Origin: an uncultured Bacilli bacterium
GTDB taxonomy: Bacteria > Bacillota_I > Bacilli_A > RFN20 > CAG-826
Reading direction: 5' to 3'
Length of the DNA stretch: 5,987 bases
NCBI GenBank assembly: GCA_944342125.1
Contig: CALVMF010000066.1
Span: 1 to 5,987 of the forward strand
Of the stretch, positions 1-5,400 are shown in pieces. The notes beneath the pieces are model-generated. The model had not been told where the DNA came from and made no database searches. It saw only the letters and a list, made by a program, of their open reading frames with translations. Positions within the stretch are counted from its first letter, which is position 1; every line of letters begins with the position of its first letter. The position numbers and the translations under genes were made by a program.

Positions 1-65
1 GCATCAGATAATTGTGAAGTACTTTCTTTAAATTCAATTTGTTCATTTTCTTTGCCAAGATTCAT
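1..65 (-). CDS. AlbA_2-domain (COG2865-type) putative regulator, N-terminus only
   Basis: The minus strand opens with ATG at 65-63 and reads MNLGKENEQIEFKESTSQLS before leaving the window, so only the first 21 codons are seen. The pattern E-x-x-x-I-E-F-K-E-S-x-x-x-L is the start of the AlbA_2 domain (Pfam PF04326). That domain opens the COG2865 proteins, which continue into an ATPase-like C-terminal domain (HATPase_c_4) and usually a winged helix. These are thought to be DNA- or RNA-binding regulators; the molecular role is mostly unproven. The start is well supported: an AAGGA ribosome site lies about 10 nt upstream, and a good promoter with a short leader of about 20 nt lies before that. 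Two decayed C-terminal copies of the same family occur at 4723-5136 and 5388-5681. Whether this copy is intact cannot be told here. Confidence 0.72.
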   Translation of the reverse strand, partial: MNLGKENEQIEFKESTSQLSD

Positions 66-92
66 TTTATTTTTTTCCTTACAGTCTATAGT

Positions 93-121
93 ATCATATC
101 TCATGTCACAATAAATGTCAC
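93..121 (-). promoter_or_regulatory. Sigma-A-like promoter of the AlbA_2-family gene
   Basis: Read on the minus strand, GTGACA (121-116) is followed by exactly 17 nt and then TATGAT (98-93). Each box differs from the consensus TTGACA/TATAAT at one base. Transcription would start near 86, leaving a leader of about 20 nt with AAGGA before the ATG at 65. The -35 box is part of the second copy of a 12-bp tandem repeat, and the first copy (103-114) sits inside the spacer. A protein bound to the repeats would therefore directly block the polymerase. Confidence 0.62.
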
Positions 122-138
122 AATAAATGTCACAATAA
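103..138. repeat. Three perfect tandem copies of a 12-bp unit at a promoter
   Basis: ATGTCACAATAA is repeated without change at 103-114, 115-126 and 127-138. The units cover the spacer, the -35 box and the upstream side of the minus-strand promoter. A 12-bp period puts successive sites a little over one helical turn apart, suiting side-by-side binding of a winged-helix protein. An operator for the product of the adjacent gene (autoregulation) is my inference; a simple slippage repeat is the alternative. Confidence 0.9.
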
Positions 139-557
139 TTTTATTATTTTTCGCCAAATATAATTCGCAATTATTTAACAAAATTAAATTAACTTTCTCA
201 TAAAAATTTAAGTTTTACAATTGTACAACTTATTAGTGAATATGACTAAAATAGGATGATTTTGTGATGGCGTGCATAGACATTTCAACAATAAGCATCA
301 CAAGAAATAATTTAAGAAATCGATTGCAAATATATTAAGAACCACAACACGTTTTTATAAATAATTCGATTTAATAAAGTTGATAAATTCAAAAAAATTC
401 ACCATTTGGAATTGAACTATTAGGAGATTTGCACTTAAAGAAAATAAAAGGAGATGAGGTAAGACTAAAACCAATTCATAGTTAAATTATTTAAATTACT
501 GCATTTAGTTTGTCAGTTGGCGAATTTATTAATTTATATCTTAACTAACACTTTTTT
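139..557. other. Divergent intergenic region without a confident gene
   Basis: This AT-rich stretch separates the minus-strand AlbA_2 gene from the ABC transporter gene. I find no frame with a convincing start, ribosome site and protein-like composition. The longest suggestive pieces are a 23-codon plus frame at 267-338 and a start-less plus frame ending at a TAA near 485, which contains GDLHLKKIKGDEVRLKPIHS. The second faintly resembles the lysine-containing strand of LexA/S24-type repressors and could be a fossil. A dyad at 209-232 is listed separately. Confidence 0.5.
209..232. promoter_or_regulatory. 24-bp imperfect dyad (possible operator)
   Basis: The two halves are mirror complements in 11 of 12 base pairs, around the central core TACAATTGTA; the only mismatch is T215/C226. 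A dyad this long and symmetric between two divergent promoters is typical of a dimeric repressor site. As RNA it would be a weak hairpin with no T-tract, so a terminator is less likely. It contains TTGTACAA (221-228), an 8-mer that recurs at the centre of the large palindrome at 4204-4244. No regulator can be named. Confidence 0.4.
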
Positions 558-565
558 ACAAAGCT

Positions 566-597
566 TTTACGTAAATTTGTTTCTATTATGATATAAT
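566..597 (+). promoter_or_regulatory. Extended -10 promoter of the ABC transporter gene with palindrome at -35
   Basis: TATAAT at 592-597 is a perfect -10 box, and TG at 589-590 makes it an extended -10. There is no good -35 hexamer 16-18 nt upstream. That place is taken by the perfect 10-bp palindrome TTTACGTAAA (566-575), flanked by ACAAA (558-562) and TTTGT (576-580) as outer arms. The extended -10 can compensate for the missing -35. The palindrome is well placed to bind a regulator, either an activator or a repressor. Confidence 0.6.
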
Positions 598-621
598 TCA
601 AAGATTTGGAGGGAAAAAAAG

Positions 622-3600
622 ATGTTAGAAGTTGTTAATGTCAAAAAGGTCTATCTACCCAAAAAAGGTCAACCTGTAAATGCGCTAGACGGCGTATCTA
701 TTAAATTCCCTGAAAAAGGGTTAGTTTTTATTCTTGGTAAATCTGGCTCTGGTAAATCTACCTTATTAAATGTTTTAGGTGGATTAGACAAAATCGATTC
801 TGGTGATATTATCATCAAAGGAAAATCAAGTAAAGATTTTTCACAAGGTGACTTTGATAGTTATCGTAATACTTATCTTGGTTTTATCTTTCAAGAATAT
901 AATATTTTAAATGAATTTAGTGTTGGCGAAAATATTAAACTTGCCATTGAACTACAAGGCAAAAAAGCAACCCCTGAAGAAATTAATAAAATTTTAGAGG
1001 AAGTTGATTTAAAAGATTATAACAAACGTAAACCAAATGAGCTATCTGGCGGGCAAAAACAAAGAGTCGCAATTGCCCGTGCTTTAGTTAAAAATCCTGA
1101 AATTATCTTAGCCGATGAACCAACCGGTGCTTTAGATAGTAAGACAGGTATTCAAGTTTTTGAAACTTTAAAGAAATTAGCTTTGGAAAAGCTAGTAATT
1201 GTTGTTTCTCATGATCGCGAATTTGCCGAATATTATGGTGATCGTGTAATTGAACTTAAAGATGGTAAAGTTATTTCTGATATCGAAAAACACAAAGAAA
1301 AAGCTTTAGTTACGGATTCTGGTCTAATAAGTATAGATAATAAATTATTTGCTTTAGAAAAAGGACATGTTTTAACAGAAAAAGATATTAAAACTATTAA
1401 TGAGGCTTTGCAAAAACATGGTGCTTTTATTTCTACTGATGAATCTACTAATAAAGAATTTAAAAAAGTTGCGAAAATTGATGATAATTTAGATAGAGAA
1501 GCTTTTAAAGATACGGATGAAAGTCAAATTGTTTATCAAGACAAAACTGCTTTTAAGCCAATTAAATCATCATTACCATTTAAAAATGGCTTTAAAATTG
1601 GAGCTTCAGCCTTAAAAACTAAGCCATTTAGATTATTTTTGACAATTTTATTATCTTTTTCTGCATTTGCTATGTTTGGTATTGTTGATACTATGTCTAC
1701 TTATTCAGCTGTAGGCACAGTAATCGATGGTCTAAAAGATAATACAAATAATTCTTATTTATTATCTAAAGAATCATATATAGAAAATGGCAATCATGGT
1801 TACTGGTCTCAAGATACATTTAATCAGTTTACTGATGCTGAAGTTAAAGAAATTGAAAATAAATATAATGTAATAGTTACTCCTACTTTTGCTAAACCTT
1901 ATTCTAATAATAGTCTTAATAATCAACTTATAAATTCACCAACTAACAATTTTATAATGGCTAGTTATTATAGCGAAGCTTATGTAAGTAGCTCTACTTT
2001 AAATGAAATGGGTTATTCATTATTAGCCGGCAAACTTCCTGAAAAAGATAACGAAGTTGCGATTGGTGATTACATTTATTGGTTATTTAAAGAATATGGT
2101 TATAGTTATTTATATTATGGTCAAGAAGAGAATCAAAATCAAAGTATTAAAGTTGAACCTGAACAAGTAACACCTGAAAATATAATTGGCAAATATTTAC
2201 AAAAAGATAGTTATAGTTCTAATCAAGAAGATGATTTTGTAATTACTGGTATTATTAATACTGGTTTAGATATGACAAGTTTTGATGAACTATTAGATAC
2301 TCAATATGACCAAATTTATAATGATTCAACAATTAAAAATTTAAATTATAAATATACAAACGAGGTCGTAAATAACTATCCTTCTTTAGTATATGTTACT
2401 AAAAACTATTTTGATTCATTATCAAAAGGTAATGGACTTATTAACAATGAAACAACTAAAGAAGGCACCAACATTCAAATAGAATTACATGATGAAAACA
2501 TGAATAATAATATCAGTACAAGCAGTCTTATTAATCAAGCTAACGCATTAAAAAATGGCGCTACTATAACTTATTTTGATAGTAATAAAACAAATTTAGG
2601 TAATAATGAAATATTAATCGATTACAATAATTTGGCAAACTTCTTTTACAATTCAAATATAATAGTTTCGCCAGAAGATATGCCTAAAAGTTATAGTTGG
2701 AGTGTTAATTATCAAGAAGATAATAATTTTTATATTCAAATTGACATAACTGAGAAAAATGAAGAAGATATACCATTAGGTGAGGCATTAAATTATATAG
2801 GCACAGATATTAATACTGTTTTTGAATATTGTTTAGAAAACTTGCCTAAAGATAAAGAATTTGAAACTTTCGCTTATGAATATTATAGTCAAAAAGAAGA
2901 TTTATGGGATAATAATGGAAATCTTATTAAAACAACTTATAAAAAGCCAAACACATTAAGCAAAAATGCTTTAGCTTATGCATATGCTGCTTTATTAACA
3001 GAAACATCTTGTCTATATTATGACATGTTTGAATATGATTTATATGAAGAAAACGCCATTTGTAAATATTCCCAACCTACAATTGATAAAATTGGTGATT
3101 ATGTTAAAAATAAATATTATGGCCAAGATGATAACGAACCATTTAATGATGTAAATGGTAATGATGTCACTAATTTAATTAAACAAGATTTAATAAGTAA
3201 ATATGTTAATGAATTTACTCTTTATGGGGTTATAAATGTTTTCAATTATAATCTTAATGATGGTGATTATATAGAAAATGATAGTGAATATAAGATAGTT
3301 GGTTATTATACTCAATCTGCAGATAAGTATGAAAATTATATTATTATTAACGATAATTTATATAATGATTATACTAAATATTTAACTGATGGCTATAATT
3401 TCCTTTTAATAAACACTAAGGGTAATGAGGAAAGCCTAAGATTATTAATTGAAGAAAATTACAATTTAACTGGCACTTCTCACTATGTATTAACTAATAG
3501 TGTTTCTGATTCTATTGAAATGTTTAATAGTTTAGTTTCTAATTTAACTGATATTTTATTATATGTTGGTATTGGCTTTGCCGTCTTTGCTGCTTTGCTA

Positions 3601-3951
3601 TTAATGAATTTCATTTCTATTTCTATTACCAATAAGAAACAAGAAATCGGTATTTTAAGAGCGGTAGGTGCGAAAGCATCTGATGTGTTTAAAATATTCT
3701 TCTCAGAAGCATTTATCATTGCCTTTATTAACTTCATATTAGCTTTAATAGCTACAATGGTTGCTTCTTACTTTATTAATAATGAATTAGTTGAAGCTTT
3801 AGGTTCATTAGGAACATTCTTCAGCTTCGGCATTAGACAAATAATACTTCTTCTTGGTTTATCTATTTTAGTTGCCATTGTCGCATCATTCTTACCAGTT
3901 TACTTAATTGCTAAGAAAAAACCAGTAGAAACAATTAGAAGCGCAATATAA
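622..3951 (+). CDS. MacB/FtsX-type ABC transporter, fused ATPase and permease with giant outer domain
   Basis: A complete 1109-residue protein. GGAGGG (608-613) lies 8 nt before the ATG, and a TAA stop ends it. Residues 1-225 are a LolD/MacB-class ATPase: Walker A GKSGSGKST (39-47), Q-loop Q91, signature LSGGQ (141-145), Walker B ILADE (162-166) and switch His197, all intact. A charged cytoplasmic linker (about 225-330) leads to helix 1 (338-355). An Asn/Tyr/Asp-rich outer domain of about 620 residues (356-977) follows, then helices at about 979-1001, 1029-1051 and 1072-1096. The last three helices carry the family marks QEIGILRAVGA (1007-1017) and a closing KKKPVETIR. Such type VII proteins usually do not carry solutes through the membrane. 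They use ATP to drive movements of the outer domain, in peptide or antibiotic resistance, lipoprotein handling or cell-wall hydrolase control. Classical MacB is about 650 residues, so the outer domain here is far larger. No partner gene adjoins it; the substrate is unknown. Confidence 0.95.
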   Translation: MLEVVNVKKVYLPKKGQPVNALDGVSIKFPEKGLVFILGKSGSGKSTLLNVLGGLDKIDSGDIIIKGKSSKDFSQGDFDSYRNTYLGFIFQEYNILNEFSVGENIKLAIELQGKKATPEEINKILEEVDLKDYNKRKPNELSGGQKQRVAIARALVKNPEIILADEPTGALDSKTGIQVFETLKKLALEKLVIVVSHDREFAEYYGDRVIELKDGKVISDIEKHKEKALVTDSGLISIDNKLFALEKGHVLTEKDIKTINEALQKHGAFISTDESTNKEFKKVAKIDDNLDREAFKDTDESQIVYQDKTAFKPIKSSLPFKNGFKIGASALKTKPFRLFLTILLSFSAFAMFGIVDTMSTYSAVGTVIDGLKDNTNNSYLLSKESYIENGNHGYWSQDTFNQFTDAEVKEIENKYNVIVTPTFAKPYSNNSLNNQLINSPTNNFIMASYYSEAYVSSSTLNEMGYSLLAGKLPEKDNEVAIGDYIYWLFKEYGYSYLYYGQEENQNQSIKVEPEQVTPENIIGKYLQKDSYSSNQEDDFVITGIINTGLDMTSFDELLDTQYDQIYNDSTIKNLNYKYTNEVVNNYPSLVYVTKNYFDSLSKGNGLINNETTKEGTNIQIELHDENMNNNISTSSLINQANALKNGATITYFDSNKTNLGNNEILIDYNNLANFFYNSNIIVSPEDMPKSYSWSVNYQEDNNFYIQIDITEKNEEDIPLGEALNYIGTDINTVFEYCLENLPKDKEFETFAYEYYSQKEDLWDNNGNLIKTTYKKPNTLSKNALAYAYAALLTETSCLYYDMFEYDLYEENAICKYSQPTIDKIGDYVKNKYYGQDDNEPFNDVNGNDVTNLIKQDLISKYVNEFTLYGVINVFNYNLNDGDYIENDSEYKIVGYYTQSADKYENYIIINDNLYNDYTKYLTDGYNFLLINTKGNEESLRLLIEENYNLTGTSHYVLTNSVSDSIEMFNSLVSNLTDILLYVGIGFAVFAALLLMNFISISITNKKQEIGILRAVGAKASDVFKIFFSEAFIIAFINFILALIATMVASYFINNELVEALGSLGTFFSFGIRQIILLLGLSILVAIVASFLPVYLIAKKKPVETIRSAI

Positions 3952-3954
3952 TAT

Positions 3955-3993
3955 AAAAAAGAATTAATGTTTTGGAGCATTAATTCTTTTTTT
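3955..3993. terminator. Bidirectional intrinsic terminator after the ABC transporter gene
   Basis: A perfect 9-bp stem GAATTAATG (3961-3969) / CATTAATTC (3978-3986) with an 8-nt loop is followed by seven Ts (3987-3993) and preceded by six As (3955-3960). It starts 3 nt after the transporter stop codon, so the gene is probably transcribed alone. The A-tract lets it also serve the minus-strand alkyltransferase remnant ending at 3992. Confidence 0.92.
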
Positions 3994-4199
3994 ATATGTC
4001 AATATTCTCCAAGTTCAATAATTTTCTTTTTAAAGCTACTCCTATTTTATAACCGCCTATCTTGCCACTACTATAAATAACCCTATGGCAAGGTATCATT
4101 ATAAGAATACTATTTTTACCTATTATATTAGATACATAGCGATGGCTAATTTTCGTAAGTTTTAGCTCTTATTTTACTGCTTATTAATTTTAAAATCTA
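3992..4199 (-). pseudogene. O6-alkylguanine-DNA alkyltransferase (Ogt/MGMT) C-terminal remnant
   Basis: The minus strand from about 4154 to 3992 reads HRYVSNIIGKNSILIMIPCH, then RVI, then GKIGGYKIG and KRKLLNLENIDI before TAA. IPCHRVI is the active-site motif of methylated-DNA-protein-cysteine methyltransferases, which take alkyl groups from O6-alkylguanine onto the Cys (codon 4090-4088). The downstream GK-x-GGY and LL-x-LE pattern fits the family end. Just upstream, in another frame (4196-4149), ILKLISSKIRAKTYEN matches the preceding family segment (I-P-x-G-K-T-x-x-Y), followed by TAG. A frameshift plus loss of several residues therefore separates the two pieces. The N-terminal half (about 80-100 residues) is absent, the DNA upstream being a palindrome and unrelated sequence. 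This is a dead gene: no start codon or ribosome site is visible. The family call is firm because of the active site; the break is seen directly. Confidence 0.85.
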
Positions 4200-4203
4200 A
4201 GTA

Positions 4204-4244
4204 TCAATCACGAATTAATTTTGTACAAAATTAGGCGTGATTGA
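4204..4244. repeat. 41-bp nested palindrome
   Basis: Outer arms TCAATCACG (4204-4212) and CGTGATTGA (4236-4244) are exact inverted repeats. Inside lies a perfect 18-bp palindrome, TAATTTTGTACAAAATTA (4216-4233), offset by one base because the unpaired spacers are 3 and 2 nt. As single strand it folds into a long hairpin with 17-18 pairs and a small internal loop. It lacks a T-tract, so it is not an ordinary terminator. It sits exactly where the alkyltransferase remnant loses its N-terminus and where the plus-strand gene tail begins. That suggests an insertion or deletion scar, or a small mobile hairpin element. Confidence 0.8.
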
Positions 4245-4339
4245 CAGCGAGAAATAATTTTCATGGTTGGGATAATTGGGGACTTGAAATCCCGGATCAT
4301 AAAGTTGAAATTCCGACTTATGAAGAACTAAATAAATAA
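4241..4339 (+). pseudogene. C-terminal tail of an unrecognised plus-strand gene
   Basis: After an in-frame TGA (4238-4240) this frame runs 32 codons to TAA (4337-4339) and ends NNFHGWDNWGLEIPDHKVEI followed by PTYEELNK. The mix of aromatic, acidic and proline residues, with an internal near-repeat LEIPDHK/VEIPTYE, reads like a real protein tail rather than random AT-rich sequence. The stop is followed 21 nt later by a good plus-strand terminator. There is no start codon or ribosome site in this frame. A neighbouring frame (FCTKLGVIDSEK, 4219-4254) could be the preceding stretch after a frameshift. I do not recognise the family. It appears to be the end of a gene whose body was deleted at the palindrome. 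Confidence 0.4.
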
Positions 4340-4360
4340 TACAAATTCTGAAATATAAGG

Positions 4361-4392
4361 GCATTGATGTTTAATTCATTGATGCTTTTTTT
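4361..4392 (+). terminator. Intrinsic terminator after the plus-strand gene tail
   Basis: GCATTGATG (4361-4369) and CATTGATGC (4377-4385) pair over 9 positions with two G-U wobbles when read as plus-strand RNA, with a 7-nt loop. Seven Ts follow (4386-4392). The wobbles would become A-C mismatches on the other strand, so it works only in the plus direction. This supports the view that a real plus-strand gene once ended at 4339. Confidence 0.8.
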
Positions 4393-4426
4393 ATACAAAA
4401 TTATCTTAATGACTTAATGGGGGCGT

Positions 4427-4552
4427 CATTTATCTAGTAGAGGTGTCGTTTTTCTAGTAGAGAAACGTTTATCTAGTAGGCTTTCGTTTTTCTAGTAGAA
4501 CCAAATTTTAAAAATCGTCAGTTCGAACCAATTTATATCTACTAGCAAAACG
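4427..4552. repeat. CTAGTAG repeat cluster: four direct 14-bp copies plus one inverted copy
   Basis: The 14-bp core CGTTTTTCTAGTAG occurs at 4447-4460 and 4485-4498. Close variants lie at 4427-4440 (CATTTATCTAGTAG) and 4466-4479 (CGTTTATCTAGTAG). The copies are spaced 20, 19 and 19 bp, about two helical turns. At 4539-4552 the inverse CTACTAGCAAAACG is present, matching 13 of 14 bases. The convergent layout resembles the repeated transposase-binding sites in the ends of IS21-type elements, here with no genes between the ends. The regular spacing also fits iterons of a plasmid-type replication origin, but no replication protein is visible. The repeats are certain; the function is inference. 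Confidence 0.9.
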
Positions 4553-4561
4553 TTTGAAATG

Positions 4562-4584
4562 AAAAAAAGCCCGATTTCTCGAGC
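4562..4584 (-). terminator. Minus-strand intrinsic terminator with GAAA tetraloop
   Basis: On the minus strand GCTCGA, loop GAAA, TCGGGC is followed by seven Ts (4568-4562). The six pairs include one U-G wobble, which becomes a C-A mismatch on the plus strand. This marks it as a minus-strand terminator. It lies about 140 nt beyond the stop of the AlbA_2-family remnant at 4723, leaving a long 3' untranslated stretch, or it belongs to a structured RNA or lost gene. Confidence 0.8.
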
Positions 4585-4722
4585 AAATATTGTTCATTTT
4601 GAGACCCTTGCTTTGTATCAAAATGTTAGTTATAAGCTGCCTACATACTACGCTTTTGATACATTGCACACCCTTACAACGGCAACAACGGCAACTTTTA
4701 GGTTAAACTATTAATCAATATT
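4585..4722. other. Non-coding stretch with mutually exclusive hairpins and a 9-bp repeat
   Basis: The segment around 4614-4625 can pair two ways. TGTATCAAAA (4614-4623) matches TTTTGATACA (4654-4663) over 10 bp, while TCAAAATG (4618-4625) matches CATTTTGA (4595-4602) over 8 bp. The two hairpins share bases, so only one can form at a time. On the minus strand they lie directly before the terminator at 4584-4562, the geometry of an attenuator or of a structured 3' end. CAACGGCAA is repeated in tandem at 4677-4694, and this GC-richer patch stands out from its surroundings. No protein-like frame is convincing. Confidence 0.5.
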
Positions 4723-5136
4723 TTAATCTATGATTTCCCAATGACCACCTTTATCAGGGCCAACACGTTTAATTTTATTTGATTTTTTAATAATTCTAGA
4801 AATTGTGATACGCGACTTATTACATAACTTAGCTAAAGCTTCTTGTGATACGTATGGATTTGATTTAATTGCTGAAATAATCGTTTTTTCTGTATCATTT
4901 TCTGTATCATTTTCTGTATCATGTTCTGCACCAACATCAGTGACATGCATAGAGGCCATCACTTCTGCATCATATGGTATAGAAACATTTATATAATTTT
5001 CTTCAATATCAAATACATTCTTATCATAGTGTTTTAAAACTTCAGGCACTCCATAACCCGTTTGTTCGACATATTTTAAGTCAGATAAAACTCTCTTCAG
5101 TTCTTTATTTCGAGGAGTACTTATTCCTTTTCTAGA
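4723..5136 (-). pseudogene. AlbA_2-family regulator, C-terminal half (copy 1)
   Basis: The minus frame from 5136 to the TAA at 4725-4723 reads GISTPRNKELKRVLSDL, then KYVEQTGYGVPEVLKHYDKN and VSIPYDAEVM. This is the closing part of the HATPase_c_4 (PF13749) domain of COG2865 proteins, whose hallmark is TGYG(I/V)P. A repetitive linker (HDTENDTENDTE) follows, then a winged helix: NPYVSQEALAKL, SRITISRIIKK and the wing GPDKGGHWEI. The AlbA_2 N-terminal domain is missing. In-frame TAA (5139-5137) lies just upstream, where the sequence turns into a serine-recombinase tail. The first possible start is GTG at 5049, without a good ribosome site, inside the conserved domain. I therefore call it a remnant. 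A short expressed product with only the winged helix, acting as a competitor of the full-length regulator, is a remote alternative. Confidence 0.8.
4889..4924. repeat. 12-bp coding tandem repeat (DTEN linker)
   Basis: TCTGTATCATTT is repeated at 4889-4900 and 4901-4912, and with one change at 4913-4924. On the minus strand it encodes the DTEN tetrapeptide repeat that joins the ATPase-like domain to the winged helix. Twelve bases keep the frame, so slippage would change linker length without breaking the protein. Comparable NDT-type repeats are familiar in this protein family. Confidence 0.88.
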
Positions 5137-5400
5137 TTAAAATTAAATATTGCTTCATCAAAATCAGTAATGAGTTCGCCTTTTTTAAATGTCTCTATGA
5201 AGATATAAAACTTATTAATTTTTAGCCTGATTTCGTTCTTTTTAGTAATAAGTGAATTAAGTTCCTCTTCTTTGTTTTTATAAATATCTTCAAGTTCTGC
5301 ATACTTTTTTCACCAAATCCACATATCTTGTTGAGCCTAAGTATTCATTTTGACAAGAAGATTGAAATTCATTAGCCATATCTTTTTTTATTTCGATGAC
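5121..5400 (-). pseudogene. Large serine recombinase, C-terminal coiled-coil remnant
   Basis: The minus frame from 5309 to the TAA at 5123-5121 reads KKYAELEDIYKNKEEELNSL, then ITKKNEIRLKI, then FIETFKKGELITDFDEAIF and NFNLEKE. A long charged coiled coil followed by FIE-x-x-K-x-x-x-x-ITDFDE-x-(I/L)(F/W) is the usual end of the zinc-ribbon/coiled-coil part of large serine recombinases. Their hallmark there is ITEFDE-x-LW-x-x-L(V)-x-K/D. Upstream, in another frame (5400-5305), DMANEFQSSCQNEYLGSTRY and VDLVKK match the preceding family stretch. The two are separated by a frameshift at the A-run of the minus strand (5310-5305). The catalytic N-terminal domain is absent. The piece is wedged between two AlbA_2-family tails, overlapping the first residues of one and the last of the other. 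Family call by eye; a generic coiled-coil protein is the alternative. Confidence 0.6.

Noticed and set aside
267..338. 23-codon plus frame starting ATG after an AGG
   Set aside because: The ribosome site is weak and distant, and the peptide shows no recognisable feature.
391..485. Possible LexA/S24-like repressor fragment (GDLHLKKIKGDEVRLKPI)
   Set aside because: Resemblance rests on a few residues, no start codon exists and the active-site serine region is absent; too weak to annotate.
3483..3737. 84-codon minus-strand open frame
   Set aside because: It lies wholly inside the transporter gene, opposite its membrane helices; its hydrophobic composition is a shadow of that coding strand.
4515..4530. 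GTTCGAAC resembling a tRNA T-loop
   Set aside because: The bases flanking it cannot form the 5-bp T-stem on either strand, and no acceptor or anticodon arms are present.
4427..4552. CRISPR array
   Set aside because: The repeats are only 14 bp with 5-6 bp gaps and no spacer-length inserts, and no cas genes are present.
4805..4996. 63-codon plus-strand open frame with SFSVSFSV repeats
   Set aside because: It is the antisense shadow of the DTEN repeat and winged helix encoded on the minus strand.
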